DNA of 64,000 nt from Croceivirga sp. (GCA_028284665.1 JANQRG010000047.1:1-64000); one strand, 5' to 3'; shown: positions 8,553 to 18,173, numbered from the stretch's first letter. The notes: generated by a model not told the origin, from the sequence alone. Numbers and translations: made by a program.

Positions 8553-8866
8553 AATCCGGAATTTCGCTTAGAGCGTCACATATTTATCTGAATGCGGATG
8601 TTGCAAAAAAGGTCTTTCAACGCATTCATTACGCTTATGTAACCTATTTGAAGGAACAACAACGCCTTTTGATAACGCCTGTAAGCAGCCAATGGTTTGT
8701 AAAAATGTACGAACCCACTCAGTTTCTGCTAAAGGAGCGGAACTTAAAAGGAGATAAAACCTTAGCCATTCGGGAAATATTAATTGATAATGATTTGAAT
8801 CCGGAAGACCGGGATTTGGAGTATGAATGGGTTGAAAAAACCAACTTACTGAAGGTCGTAATATGA
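8549..8866 (+). CDS. Small unknown protein of the hydrogenase operon (105 aa)
   Basis: The gene overlaps the protease gene (ATGA) and the next gene by 4 bp each, which places it firmly in the operon. The 105-residue protein is soluble and charged, with no signal peptide, membrane segment or cysteine cluster. A central part reads as helix (VAKKVFQRIHYAYVTYLKEQQRLL) followed by a beta-rich stretch. I do not recognise the family. Group 2a hydrogenase operons often carry short accessory proteins at this position, so a role in assembly, stability or electron hand-off is possible. Confidence 0.8.
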   Translation: MKSGISLRASHIYLNADVAKKVFQRIHYAYVTYLKEQQRLLITPVSSQWFVKMYEPTQFLLKERNLKGDKTLAIREILIDNDLNPEDRDLEYEWVEKTNLLKVVI

Positions 8867-9132
8867 GTGCCAAAAGATCAGATAGTGGAGATGATTGGCT
8901 ATTGAATGCAGAGGTACGCACCCGGATCGTTGAGGAAAAAGGAAGATGGGTGGTGTCTTTGGTTTTTGTGGATACTGAAAATCCCAAACGGTTTTTGATA
9001 AATGAAATCGGCGATTACAGATCCAAGCAACTTGCAGAGATATATGCCCGAAATATGAAGCAAACCGCCGAGAAAGACCCGAGAGGAACTCAAAAAGTGA
9101 AGAAGCGTGATTACGATAGTAACAACAATTGA
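8863..9132 (+). CDS. Small unknown protein of the hydrogenase operon (89 aa)
   Basis: This 89-residue soluble protein is translationally coupled to the preceding gene by ATGA and overlaps the TPR gene by 26 bp. It has a beta-strand-rich middle (RTRIVEEKGRWVVSLVFVD), a helix (RSKQLAEIYARNMKQTAEKD) and a basic, Asn-rich tail. No metal-binding motif or membrane segment is present. It is not recognised. Its fixed place between the protease and the TPR protein suggests a dedicated accessory function for this hydrogenase type. Confidence 0.78.
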   Translation: MSAKRSDSGDDWLLNAEVRTRIVEEKGRWVVSLVFVDTENPKRFLINEIGDYRSKQLAEIYARNMKQTAEKDPRGTQKVKKRDYDSNNN

Positions 9133-10585
9133 AGAACATTCTGCTGTAGCCAAAACTATTGCGTCGGTGCACCGTTTAGATGAACTGGTGACCGTTACCA
9201 CCGATCGTGCTGCCAGGGAAGGAGATAAAATAGTATACGTTACTCAAGGTATTATCAAAAGTCCAATCGACTGGTTTGACACTGAACCGCCCTACCGATA
9301 TCCTGATGTTCCGTTAACAGAAAGTAATCTGTTGGCGGTGATATTTGATAAACTCGGTAACCAACAGCAGGCCTTTCAATGGCTTTCCGAAACCGATAAA
9401 CTATACCCACATTTGTTGGCTGCGACCTATTTGCGGTTTGGTTACGAATTCACCGATGAGCTAATCGAAACGATCAGGATCTCATCCCACAACGAAGTCA
9501 TTGTACAGCATTACGGAAATGTGAACCCCAAAAAGAGTTTTAAAGTGCTTCGGGAGTCCTACACAAACGCTTTAGATGCTGCTACTGATAAAGAGATGAA
9601 ATCCTATACGGCCAAGCATTATCTGAATCTTTTGATCGATGGGGGGCTATATGAAGACGCAATTAAAGCTGCCCGGCTATTTTTAGACAAAGCCGGTACA
9701 AAGGAAGCTACCCTGGCACTAAAAATACAGTTGGCTACGGCTTTATTTAAAAACCTCAGTGTTCCCTATGACCAAGAAAAACTAAAGTACTTAGGGGAAT
9801 TACAGTCAGAATGTATCGCCGAACTAGAGCAGCGAGGGCTGCAATTGAATGTAGCGCTTCTGGCCATGGATGCATGTGACGTAGCGAACTTTCGGAACGA
9901 TTTTCCGCAGGCAAAAACGTATATCACCAAAGCCATCCAGTACTTTAAGGAAGAAAATATTGATGAGTTCCTGGGAGAGGCCGGACTTAAAAAAGCGCAC
10001 CTGTTGTACAACTGGTCCAAGAATGGTAGTCCGCAGTATTATAAAGCCGCCATTAATGCCTTTCAGGATACCTTGAAGGTATTTAAAAGGGACCGTTACC
10101 CTGAACATTTTGCAGATGTACAACACAATTTGGGGTTAATCTATTCCGAAATACCCGCAGCCGAGGAAGAAAAGCCCATATGGACTGCGTTTTCCGCTTC
10201 TGCTTTTAAAGAAGCCTTGAGGATTTACACAAAAGAAGGGTATCCCTATGAACATGCCATGGTATGTCATAATTATGCGACTGCCTTGATGCATTTTCCC
10301 CCGGCAAAGCTGCACGACAATTTCAAAAGATCCAATGGTTTGTTCGAAGAAGCACTAAAAATCCGTACAGCGGAGGAATATCCCATGGAAAGGGCACTTA
10401 CGCTGCTAAATCAGTTGGAGCTCGCATGGCTCATGCACAATGCGGACAACAGTGAGGAAGGAAAACGGTATGCCGAAATGAAGGCAAAAGCCCATGAAGT
10501 TAAGGCTTTGGTGCAATCGGAAAATCTTCTCGCAGTAGTGACGGAACATCTATCGAAATTAGAGCAACTAAAGGAAGTAATTTGA
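9107..10585 (+). CDS. Tetratricopeptide-repeat protein of the hydrogenase operon
   Basis: The start is GTG at 9107, inside the end of the previous gene; the frame then runs 492 codons. The N-terminal ~90 residues are not repeat-like. From ~160 onward, helical pairs of TPR character recur, for example AKHYLNLLIDGGLYEDAIKAARLFL, HFADVQHNLGLIYSEI and YEHAMVCHNYATALMHF. These are protein-interaction scaffolds. There is no signal peptide, in line with a cytosolic hydrogenase. Only 6 bp separate it from hypA. It probably helps assemble or anchor the hydrogenase; the partner is not known. Confidence 0.82.
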   Translation: MITIVTTIEEHSAVAKTIASVHRLDELVTVTTDRAAREGDKIVYVTQGIIKSPIDWFDTEPPYRYPDVPLTESNLLAVIFDKLGNQQQAFQWLSETDKLYPHLLAATYLRFGYEFTDELIETIRISSHNEVIVQHYGNVNPKKSFKVLRESYTNALDAATDKEMKSYTAKHYLNLLIDGGLYEDAIKAARLFLDKAGTKEATLALKIQLATALFKNLSVPYDQEKLKYLGELQSECIAELEQRGLQLNVALLAMDACDVANFRNDFPQAKTYITKAIQYFKEENIDEFLGEAGLKKAHLLYNWSKNGSPQYYKAAINAFQDTLKVFKRDRYPEHFADVQHNLGLIYSEIPAAEEEKPIWTAFSASAFKEALRIYTKEGYPYEHAMVCHNYATALMHFPPAKLHDNFKRSNGLFEEALKIRTAEEYPMERALTLLNQLELAWLMHNADNSEEGKRYAEMKAKAHEVKALVQSENLLAVVTEHLSKLEQLKEVI

Positions 10586-10591
10586 GATACT

Positions 10592-10939
10592 ATGCACGAA
10601 ACATCCATCGTAAATAGCATTATGAAAACCCTGGAACTTGAGTTTGAACAGGAAAAACTGAATAGAATGAAGGCAATTCATTTAAAGGTTGGAATTCTGT
10701 CAAATATTGAGCCTCGCTTGCTTCACAATGCCTATAGTGCATATCATTTGACCCATCCCCAATACCATCATGTGAAACTACATATTGAGTCCACCCAGCT
10801 TAAGATACAATGTGAGGTCTGCAACCATGTGACACAGGTCAAGAACTACAGGTTTATTTGTGATAACTGTGATCGACCCAGTAAAAATGTAATTCAGGGA
10901 GAAGAAATGTTAATTCATAAAGTAGAATTTGAAGACTAA
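10592..10939 (+). CDS. hypA: Hydrogenase nickel-incorporation protein HypA
   Basis: HypA is a 115-residue nickel metallochaperone that, with HypB, inserts Ni into the large subunit. It begins MHETSIV, so the nickel-binding His2 is present. The zinc site is formed by Cys74, Cys77, Cys90 and Cys93 (CEVC ... CDNC). Length is normal. It starts 6 bp after the TPR gene and is followed 4 bp later by hypB, completing a hypABFCDE block downstream of the structural genes. Confidence 0.95.
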   Translation: MHETSIVNSIMKTLELEFEQEKLNRMKAIHLKVGILSNIEPRLLHNAYSAYHLTHPQYHHVKLHIESTQLKIQCEVCNHVTQVKNYRFICDNCDRPSKNVIQGEEMLIHKVEFED

Positions 10940-10943
10940 AAAA

Positions 10944-11645
10944 ATGAGCGTAGAAAAGTCCACAAAAGCGGCACGGGGTACCGTGCAATGTGAAAATACA
11001 AACATCCATCTGCTAAAGGCCAATGATTTTGTGGCGGATAGCATCCGGAAAGAAATGCATCGCACCAAAACCCTTTTGATCAATATTACCTCTTCGGCAG
11101 GGAGCGGGAAGACGACATTAATGCAAAAGACAGCCGAAAAACTTAAAGACAAGATCACCATGGCGGTAATGGTGGGTGATCTGGAAACCGAACGGGACGC
11201 GGAACGTATCCGGGAGACCGGTATTCATGCACTACAAATTGTTACCGGAGGCATTTGCCATCTGGAAGCGCAAATGGTACATCAGGTGTTGGATCAATTT
11301 GATTTGGAAACGATAGACCTGTTATTTATTGAAAATGTGGGGAATTTGGTTTGCCCTGCCTCCTTTGACCTGGGTGAGGACTACAGGGTTACCTTAATGG
11401 CGACGACCGAAGGGGACGATAAGCCTAAAAAGTACCCCAAGATGTTTTTGACCAGTGATATGATGCTGGTATCAAAGGCCGACTTGTTACCTTTTCTTCC
11501 CTTTTCGGTGGAAGCGGTAACGAAAGACGCCAGAGAAGTCAATCATGAATTGGAAGTACTCCAGATCTCCGCAGTAAAGGATGAAGGTATTGATGAATGG
11601 TGCGATTGGCTTTTACAAAAAATTGCGGATAAAAAAGCACTGTGA
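10944..11645 (+). CDS. hypB: Hydrogenase maturation GTPase HypB
   Basis: HypB is a SIMIBI-class GTPase that delivers nickel with HypA. The Walker A motif is SSAGSGKTT. The Cys-His pair of the nucleotide-responsive metal site is seen in GGICHLE, and ENVGNLVCPA is the usual family block. It lacks the N-terminal His-rich nickel-storage stretch found in some HypB. A TTG at 10929 would extend the frame by five codons into hypA; the ATG at 10944, four bases after the hypA stop, is preferred (233 aa). Confidence 0.94.
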   Translation: MSVEKSTKAARGTVQCENTNIHLLKANDFVADSIRKEMHRTKTLLINITSSAGSGKTTLMQKTAEKLKDKITMAVMVGDLETERDAERIRETGIHALQIVTGGICHLEAQMVHQVLDQFDLETIDLLFIENVGNLVCPASFDLGEDYRVTLMATTEGDDKPKKYPKMFLTSDMMLVSKADLLPFLPFSVEAVTKDAREVNHELEVLQISAVKDEGIDEWCDWLLQKIADKKAL

Positions 11646-11652
11646 AACAGCG

Positions 11653-13908
11653 GTGCAAACGTTTCAGATCACCATAACCGGGCAGGTGCAGGGAGTGGGC
11701 TTCCGGCCATTTCTCTTCAATCTCGCTAAGCGGTATGGACTAAACGGTCAGGTATATAACAACGAAAAAGGGGTAATCGTAACTGTAAATGGCGAAAACA
11801 AGGAAGTAATGACGTTTGTGGAAGACATTGTTGGGCAGGCCCCTTCGGCTGCTATTATCCAATCCCATGAGACACGTGCTGTTGCTTTCAAGGGGTTTGA
11901 AGATTTCACAATTGGCGCTTCCCAAAAAGAAGCAAAAATTGCGTTGCCCTTAACGGCAGATTTTGCGATTTGTTCCACTTGCAAAGCAGAGATCAAAGAT
12001 CCCAAAAACAGGAGGTACCACTATGCGTTTACTACCTGTACCCAATGTGGCCCACGTTATGCCATTACACGACGATTTCCTTTTGAACGGGAGAACACTT
12101 CGCTAGCGGATTTTATAATGTGCTCGGATTGCGAAACCGAATACCATACGCCAGAAGACAGGCGCTTTCACTCCCAAACCAATAGTTGCGAAGAATGTGG
12201 GATACAAATGCGATTGTTGGATGCGGAAGGAAAATGGGTTGAGCGGGATCAGGACAAAATCATAAAACGAACGGCTACCTTACTTTCTGAGGGAGCCATA
12301 ATCGCTGTGAAGAATACCAACGGCTATTTGTTATGTGCTGATGCTACCGATGAAGGTACTATACGCCGTTTGCGGGAAAACAAAAGGCGCCCCGCTAAAC
12401 CTTTTGCCCTCTTATATCCTTCACTGGAAATGATACAGGAAAGGTTTATCGTTAGTGAAGCGGAAGCAAAGGCTTTGACAGCGCCAATAGCGCCCATTGT
12501 GATTCTCCAACCGCGAAAGGATACCAAGAACACTATTGCAATCAACGTGGCTCCAGATATGGGAGGTTTTGGGGTGATGTTACCTTCCTCAGGGATATTA
12601 GTACTCCTTATGGAAGTCCTTCAGCGACCGCTTGTTGCAACAAGCGGAAATATACATGGCTCACCAATTCTTGCTGATACTACGGAGGCACTGGAAAAAT
12701 TGGAAGCTGTTGTCGATTACTTTGTGGACCACAATATGGATATTTCATTTCCATTGGACGATTCAGTACTTAAATTCTCAGAAGAACATAGGATCATTCT
12801 ACGGCGATCCAGGGGGATGGCGCCTAATTTTATAGGGTATTCCTCGAAAGCTAATGAACCGATAATGGCTATGGGAGGACATTTAAAAAGTACGGTCGCT
12901 TTCGTACCCAATTACCATACGTATATAAGTCCTTACTTTGGGAACCTTGATAATTACAACGTTTTATGTAGAGTATCGGATACTATTGATAAATACACCC
13001 AACTTTTTGAGACGATCCCTTCTGTAGTGTTGGTAGACAAACATCCGAATTATCAAAGTACGCAATTAGGTCTCGAATTAGCGGATCAGTGGGAGGCGGC
13101 TACCTATCAAATTCAACATCATAAGGCACATTTTGCCAGTGTGCTTGCCGAGCACGATCTCTTTGATGCTAAGGAGAAAATCCTTGGTGTGATTTGGGAT
13201 GGAACAGGACTAGGAGAAGATGGTATGATTTGGGGAGGGGAGTTCTTTGCCTACGAAGGTCACGAAATGTATAGGGTAGGCCATTTAGAGTACTTTGACT
13301 GGTTAGCGGGCGATAAAATGGCCAAAGAACCGAAACTCTCCTTGCTCTCCTTGCTCACAAAGGAGCATTATGAAGATGTGCGGCCTAAATTTTCAGCACT
13401 GGAGTGGAAACTCTATCAAAAGCTAAAAGAAGGCAATACTTTAAAGACCTCTTCCGTAGGTCGCCTTTTTGACGCGGCTGCCTCGCTTTTAGATCTGCTG
13501 GACATTTCTACTTTTGAAGGGCAGGCTGCTATGCAATTGGAACGTTGTGCCGTTGAAAATAGAGAAACACCTTTAAGGGATCTAATGAAAGGGGAGGCGG
13601 AAATCACCATATCCCCCTATCAAATTATACAGCAGATTTTTAAATTAAAAAAAGAAGGAAAAGCAAGGAATTATCTGGCCGCAAGTTTCATCTATACCCT
13701 TGCATTAGGTATTGTTCGATTCGCGGTGAACGAAGGCTACAAAATTGTGGCCTGTAGCGGAGGTGTATTTCAAAATGCATTTCTAATAGCGCAATTGGTA
13801 CAGCTTTCCAAAGAATATGGAATAGCACTGAAGCGCAACAAGGATTTATCTCCTAACGACGAAAATATAGCATTAGGTCAGTTGGCCTATTTTGAAAACA
13901 TAAAATGA
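11653..13908 (+). CDS. hypF: Carbamoyltransferase HypF
   Basis: HypF makes the cyanide ligands of the active-site iron: it carbamoylates HypE from carbamoyl phosphate. Domains in order are an acylphosphatase-like domain (ITGQVQGVGFRPF near the N terminus), two Cys4 zinc-finger-like segments (CSTC/CTQC and CSDC/CEEC), a YrdC-like domain and a Kae1/TobZ-like C-terminal half with the HHKAH metal motif and GGVFQN. A longer frame starts at an ATG at 11581 inside hypB, but the family begins at the GTG at 11653, eight bases after the hypB stop, giving 751 aa. Confidence 0.93.
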   Translation: MQTFQITITGQVQGVGFRPFLFNLAKRYGLNGQVYNNEKGVIVTVNGENKEVMTFVEDIVGQAPSAAIIQSHETRAVAFKGFEDFTIGASQKEAKIALPLTADFAICSTCKAEIKDPKNRRYHYAFTTCTQCGPRYAITRRFPFERENTSLADFIMCSDCETEYHTPEDRRFHSQTNSCEECGIQMRLLDAEGKWVERDQDKIIKRTATLLSEGAIIAVKNTNGYLLCADATDEGTIRRLRENKRRPAKPFALLYPSLEMIQERFIVSEAEAKALTAPIAPIVILQPRKDTKNTIAINVAPDMGGFGVMLPSSGILVLLMEVLQRPLVATSGNIHGSPILADTTEALEKLEAVVDYFVDHNMDISFPLDDSVLKFSEEHRIILRRSRGMAPNFIGYSSKANEPIMAMGGHLKSTVAFVPNYHTYISPYFGNLDNYNVLCRVSDTIDKYTQLFETIPSVVLVDKHPNYQSTQLGLELADQWEAATYQIQHHKAHFASVLAEHDLFDAKEKILGVIWDGTGLGEDGMIWGGEFFAYEGHEMYRVGHLEYFDWLAGDKMAKEPKLSLLSLLTKEHYEDVRPKFSALEWKLYQKLKEGNTLKTSSVGRLFDAAASLLDLLDISTFEGQAAMQLERCAVENRETPLRDLMKGEAEITISPYQIIQQIFKLKKEGKARNYLAASFIYTLALGIVRFAVNEGYKIVACSGGVFQNAFLIAQLVQLSKEYGIALKRNKDLSPNDENIALGQLAYFENIK

Positions 13909-13914
13909 TACACT

Positions 13915-14190
13915 ATGTGTTTAGCGATACCAGGAAAAATTAAAAGTATTGAAACCAGGTTTGATGGCATGGTTCGGGTAGCAAAGGTTTCCTTTGGAGG
14001 AATTACCAAGGAGGCTAGTTTGGAGATGCTCCCCGATGCTAATGTAGACGATTATGTCTTAGTGCACGTGGGCGTTGCCATAAGCAAGGTAGATGAAGAG
14101 GAAGCACTAAAAACCTTTAGCTATTTAGAAGAAATAGGGGAGTTGGGAGAACTGGAGGATGTGGATGAGTACCTACCCAAAAAGAATTAA
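13915..14190 (+). CDS. hypC: Hydrogenase assembly chaperone HypC
   Basis: The small OB-fold chaperone (91 aa) begins with the diagnostic MCLAIPGKI. After Met removal, Cys2 holds the Fe(CN)2CO unit together with HypD and escorts it to the large subunit. The acidic C-terminal tail is somewhat longer than in E. coli HypC. It lies between hypF (6-bp gap) and hypD (11-bp gap). Confidence 0.95.
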   Translation: MCLAIPGKIKSIETRFDGMVRVAKVSFGGITKEASLEMLPDANVDDYVLVHVGVAISKVDEEEALKTFSYLEEIGELGELEDVDEYLPKKN

Positions 14191-14201
14191 AATAAGAGGT
14201 C

Positions 14202-15299
14202 ATGAAATATTTATCTGAATATCGCGATCCGGAATTAGCGAAAAAGTACCTGGAAGAGATAAAGAATACAGTCTCTCGGCCCTGGTCTATTATGGAAGTC
14301 TGTGGTGGACAGACACACAGTCTGGTTAAAAACGGTATTATCGAAATGCTGCCAAAGGAGATTACGATGATCCATGGTCCGGGATGCCCGGTATGTGTTA
14401 CACCCTTAAAACTCATTGACAAGGCCATTCACCTGGCCCTGGAAAAAGGCGTTATCCTCTGTTCCTTTGGGGATATGTTACGTGTTCCCGGTTCGGAAAA
14501 AAGTCTGTTGGAAGCTAAGGCGGAAGGAGCAGATGTGCGCGTGTTATATTCCCCGCTTGAAGCGGTAAAGATAGCGGAGGATCATCCGGACAAAGAAGTG
14601 GTATTCTTTGCTGTTGGCTTTGAAACTACAGCACCGGCAAATGCCCTTTCTGTGATCCATGCAAAACGAAAGGGATTGACCAACTATTCCATATTGGCCT
14701 CTCATGTTTTGGTGCCTCCCGCGATTCAGGCCGTTATTGACGATGAAGAAAGCCGAATTGATGGATTTTTAGCGGCAGGTCATGTTTGTACCATAATGGG
14801 AAATTCGGAGTATCATCCGTTATCAGCTACCTATAAGGTGCCAATCGTGGTGACCGGTTTTGAACCTCTGGATGTACTGCAAGGAATTTTAATGGTCATC
14901 CGCCAATTGGAACAGAGTAAGTCAGAAGTGGAGAACCAATATTCCCGTATTGTTCGGGAAGAAGGAAATTTGGAAGCGCAAAAAGTCATTCAAGAGGTTT
15001 TTGAAATACAAAACCAAACCTGGAGAGGCATCGGTGAGATCCCGCAAAGTGGTTATGGGGTGCGAAAGGAATACGAAGCGTTTGACGCTACGAAAAAATA
15101 CAATGTACAGATTACCGAAGCGCCTGAACACCCTGAATGTATTTCGGGATTGATCATGAAAGGGATCAAAAAACCCTTTGAATGCTCTCAATTTGGTAAA
15201 AAGTGCAAACCCACCAATCCGCTTGGGGCCCCCATGGTAAGCAGTGAAGGGGCGTGCGCAGCGTACTACCATTTTTCGGGATTGATTGAAGCTTCCTAA
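14202..15299 (+). CDS. hypD: Hydrogenase maturation protein HypD
   Basis: This 365-residue iron-sulfur scaffold, with HypC and HypE, is where the Fe(CN)2CO fragment is built. Conserved cysteines are Cys34 in EVCGGQTHS and Cys62/Cys65 in [10 protein letters not shown]. The C-terminal cluster-binding part contains [17 protein letters not shown] and GACAAYY. Length and motif order are normal for the family. It stands in the hypABFCDE order just before hypE (12-bp gap). Confidence 0.95.
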   Translation: MKYLSEYRDPELAKKYLEEIKNTVSRPWSIMEVCGGQTHSLVKNGIIEMLPKEITMIHGPGCPVCVTPLKLIDKAIHLALEKGVILCSFGDMLRVPGSEKSLLEAKAEGADVRVLYSPLEAVKIAEDHPDKEVVFFAVGFETTAPANALSVIHAKRKGLTNYSILASHVLVPPAIQAVIDDEESRIDGFLAAGHVCTIMGNSEYHPLSATYKVPIVVTGFEPLDVLQGILMVIRQLEQSKSEVENQYSRIVREEGNLEAQKVIQEVFEIQNQTWRGIGEIPQSGYGVRKEYEAFDATKKYNVQITEAPEHPECISGLIMKGIKKPFECSQFGKKCKPTNPLGAPMVSSEGACAAYYHFSGLIEAS

Positions 15300-15311
15300 T
15301 TTCAATAAGCT

Positions 15312-16373
15312 ATGTCCCATAAACAGAATCTTAGCATGCAATTGCAATGCCCAATGCCCAAACTGGACTTTGATGTCATTACCCTTGGGCACGGTAGCGG
15401 GGGGATGCTCACGAACAAGTTATTAGACAGTGGGGTGTTCGAATTGTTTTCCAATCCTATTCTTGATCAGCGCCATGATGGTGCCCTTTTGGATCTTCAG
15501 GGAAAAACGGCCTTTTCAACAGATAGTTTTTTGGTTTCGCCCATTTTTTTTCCCGGGGGTAACATAGGAGAGCTTGCCGTTAACGGGACGGTTAATGATT
15601 TGGCAATGTGCGGTGCTCAACCGAAGTATCTGTCCTTGAGTTTCATTTTGGAAGAAGGTTTGAAGATGGATGAATTCTGGGAGATTTTGGTGTCCATCAA
15701 ATTTGCAGCAGAAAAAGCCGGGGTGCAAATCGTTACCGGGGATACTAAAGTGGTTGAGAAAGGAAAGGGCGATAAGATCTTTATTAATACTACAGGAATA
15801 GGGCAGTTGCACCCTGAGGCGGCTATACATTCAAAAAACATTAAGGTCGGTGATAAAATCATTTTAAGTGGAAGAATGGCTTCCCACGGTATGGCGATCA
15901 TGTCTGTACGAGAGGGCTTGGAATTTGAATCTGAGATAAAGAGTGATACGACCAATCTGAACCGTACCATATTTAATTTATTGGAGTCCTTCGGACAGAA
16001 AATTCACCTTTTGACCGACCCTACACGAGGCGGGGTAGCCACAGTGTTGAAGGAGACTGCTTTAGCCATCAACCTGGGCATTGATATTTTTCAGTCGACT
16101 CTACCCATAGAATCCCAGGTGGCTGATGCCTGTGAATTATTGGGATTGGATCCGTTATATGTTGCTAACGAAGGGTTATTCATTGCCTTTGTTGATGAAA
16201 GCGTGTCAGATGCATTTTTAACCCAATTGAAAGAAGATGAAAATGGTCTTTATGCCGGGGTTATTGGTACGGTCACCGAAAGTCACCCTGGTCAGGTAGT
16301 GCTCGAGAGTGGTATTGGAGGGAAACGCATAGTAAGCATGTTACCTGGCGAACAATTACCACGAATCTGCTAG
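15312..16373 (+). CDS. hypE: Hydrogenase maturation protein HypE
   Basis: HypE belongs to the PurM/AIR-synthase fold family (353 aa). It dehydrates the carbamoyl group placed on its C-terminal cysteine to thiocyanate, the source of the CN ligands. The C terminus is the canonical PRIC, so Cys353 is the carrier residue. An ATP-binding GHGSGGMLTN motif lies near the N terminus. The chain has ~15 extra residues before the usual start (MPKLDFDVITLGHG), so translation could also begin slightly later. The next gene begins one base after its stop. Confidence 0.95.
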   Translation: MSHKQNLSMQLQCPMPKLDFDVITLGHGSGGMLTNKLLDSGVFELFSNPILDQRHDGALLDLQGKTAFSTDSFLVSPIFFPGGNIGELAVNGTVNDLAMCGAQPKYLSLSFILEEGLKMDEFWEILVSIKFAAEKAGVQIVTGDTKVVEKGKGDKIFINTTGIGQLHPEAAIHSKNIKVGDKIILSGRMASHGMAIMSVREGLEFESEIKSDTTNLNRTIFNLLESFGQKIHLLTDPTRGGVATVLKETALAINLGIDIFQSTLPIESQVADACELLGLDPLYVANEGLFIAFVDESVSDAFLTQLKEDENGLYAGVIGTVTESHPGQVVLESGIGGKRIVSMLPGEQLPRIC

Positions 16374-16374
16374 T

Positions 16375-17469
16375 ATGGATGTCACAACACTGGGAGATCA
16401 TGTATCGGGAGCCTACACTTTTAAAGGATCAAAACAAAAACCTTTTTTAGCACCCAGGGGAGTGGCCGTTATGAAGGGGAAACTTTTTGTTTCCGATACG
16501 GGTCAAAACCGGGTTTTTATCTGGAATCAACTCCCAACGACGGAGTTTCAGGAGCCCGATGTTATTTTAGGACAATTAGATGTACAGGATGCAGAACGCA
16601 ATTCCGGTGGTACCGTTAGTGCTAGTACGCTACTTTATCCTTCCGGTTTGTGGAGTGATGGACAAAAATTGATTGTGGCCGACGCCTGGAACCATCGTGT
16701 CCTTATATGGCATAGTATTCCGGAAACGAATGGAACTCCTGCTGATGTAGTCCTGGGCCAACCCGATTTTGAATCAAATAAGGTTAATGTTAAGGGGATT
16801 TCCAGCGCTCCATCAGACAAAACCCTGCACTGGCCGTATGGGGTATATTCAGATGGAAAACAGCTTTGGGTAGCGGATACGGGGAATCGTAGAATCCTCT
16901 TTTTCGGAACAATTCCGGAAGACAGTTTCACATCAGCTGATGGCGTTATCGGGCAACCCGATTTTACTTCCAAAGACTATGAAAATGATCAGCCTGTCTG
17001 GCCCTATGCCGTAGCGGTTGGTAAAAATGGGACCATAGCAGTCCCGGACACCCAGTTTTACAGGATCTTGCTGTGGAACACCTATAAGAATGCCCCGAGT
17101 AGGCGGGCAGATGTCATTATTGGTCAGGAGCATTTTGATGCTTCGGGACAAAATCAATTTGGATTATTTCCATCTGCAACATCCCTGAATTGGACGTATG
17201 ATGTTTGCTTTTTTAAGAATGGCCTTTTGGTATGCGATACCGGGAACAGTCGGATACTCTACTATAAAAATCTCCCAAAAGTCAATAATGCCAAGGCAGA
17301 TGCTGTAATTGGGAAACGAGATTTTGTTACAGGAAGTGAAAATAAGGATACGCAACTGGGGACCCAAAGCTCGCTGTACTGGCCTTTTTCCATTGCTGCT
17401 GTAGAGCATCAACTGATTATTGCAGATACGGGGAATCATAGACTAGTGATCGCCGACCTCTTGCTCTAA
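16375..17469 (+). CDS. NHL-repeat beta-propeller protein of the hydrogenase operon
   Basis: The 364-residue protein consists of repeated NHL-type blades with the recurring pattern GLxxDGxxLxVADxxNHRVLIW (seen near residues 27-52, 80-105, 160-180, 280-300 and 335-360). There is no signal peptide. NHL propellers are typically binding platforms. It starts one base after the hypE stop, so it is the last gene of the operon, and its end overlaps the convergent nickel transporter gene by four bases. Similar proteins accompany group 2a hydrogenases in other phyla (from general knowledge), which supports a hydrogenase-linked role that is still undefined. Confidence 0.85.
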   Translation: MDVTTLGDHVSGAYTFKGSKQKPFLAPRGVAVMKGKLFVSDTGQNRVFIWNQLPTTEFQEPDVILGQLDVQDAERNSGGTVSASTLLYPSGLWSDGQKLIVADAWNHRVLIWHSIPETNGTPADVVLGQPDFESNKVNVKGISSAPSDKTLHWPYGVYSDGKQLWVADTGNRRILFFGTIPEDSFTSADGVIGQPDFTSKDYENDQPVWPYAVAVGKNGTIAVPDTQFYRILLWNTYKNAPSRRADVIIGQEHFDASGQNQFGLFPSATSLNWTYDVCFFKNGLLVCDTGNSRILYYKNLPKVNNAKADAVIGKRDFVTGSENKDTQLGTQSSLYWPFSIAAVEHQLIIADTGNHRLVIADLLL

Positions 17470-18173
17470 AGACCGATATACAACCAATAGATTCCTACAA
17501 AAATTGCGAATAGGCCTCCGGCCAACCGGATACCCTGGAAGAACCTGGGACTTTTTTCTTTTTTAGAAGCTATGGTAAGCAAACCTAATAAAAAGGCATA
17601 AGCACTCATTGCTAATACCGTACCCAAGGCAAATCCTACAACGTATTGAACACTTTGTCCTTGGTTTTCAAATCCCAGAACCGGAAGCAATAACAGAAAG
17701 TGGGCTATTCCGGCCAAACCATGGAGCACTCCAATGGAAAACGAGGACCAGAGATTTTGTTTGGGCCTTTTCGAATGGGGATGTGTATGTTCCAGGTCAT
17801 TGGAATCATGATCATGCTCATGAATATGAATGTAAGGCTGTTCTCCGCCATGCACATGAGGGTGTTTGTGAACTTTTCCGGGTTTAAAAATCCGCCATAG
17901 CGCCCAAAATCCAACACCTACTAAAACGACTCCCACCAACTGTTCACTCCGTTCGGAAATTAGCTCCAATGGTAGATATTCCTTGAACAGAAGGAACAAA
18001 ACACCGATCAGCAACATACCTGCTAAATGTCCCAGACCCCAAAACAACCCAATCCGCCATACACGCCTTTTGGTTTCTATAGCCAATGGAGTGATAGCGG
18101 CAAGATGATCTGGTCCGGAGATAACGTGTAGTACAGCAGCCAGGAGACCAGCAAAAAGGGGAAATGTTATCAT
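17466..18173 (-). CDS. NicO/UreH-type nickel (cobalt) transporter
   Basis: A 235-residue inner-membrane protein with about six transmembrane segments. The metal-binding signature of Ni/Co transporters is present in the first segment: His16-x5-Asp22-His23 (LHVISGPDHLAAI). A cytosolic His/Asp-rich loop (about residues 100-140, many HxH pairs) may buffer the metal, and a second motif GVLHGLAGIAHF follows. It lies tail-to-tail with the hydrogenase operon, overlapping by four bases. Its obvious role is nickel supply for the NiFe site. Cobalt cannot be excluded. Confidence 0.85.
   Translation of the reverse strand: MITFPLFAGLLAAVLHVISGPDHLAAITPLAIETKRRVWRIGLFWGLGHLAGMLLIGVLFLLFKEYLPLELISERSEQLVGVVLVGVGFWALWRIFKPGKVHKHPHVHGGEQPYIHIHEHDHDSNDLEHTHPHSKRPKQNLWSSFSIGVLHGLAGIAHFLLLLPVLGFENQGQSVQYVVGFALGTVLAMSAYAFLLGLLTIASKKEKSPRFFQGIRLAGGLFAIFVGIYWLYIGL

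Noticed and set aside
10929-10943. TTG start for hypB inside the hypA end
   Set aside because: The ATG at 10944 right after the hypA stop is the simpler start.
11581-11652. ATG start for hypF deep within hypB
   Set aside because: The extra residues are a hypB frame shadow; the acylphosphatase domain begins at the GTG 11653.
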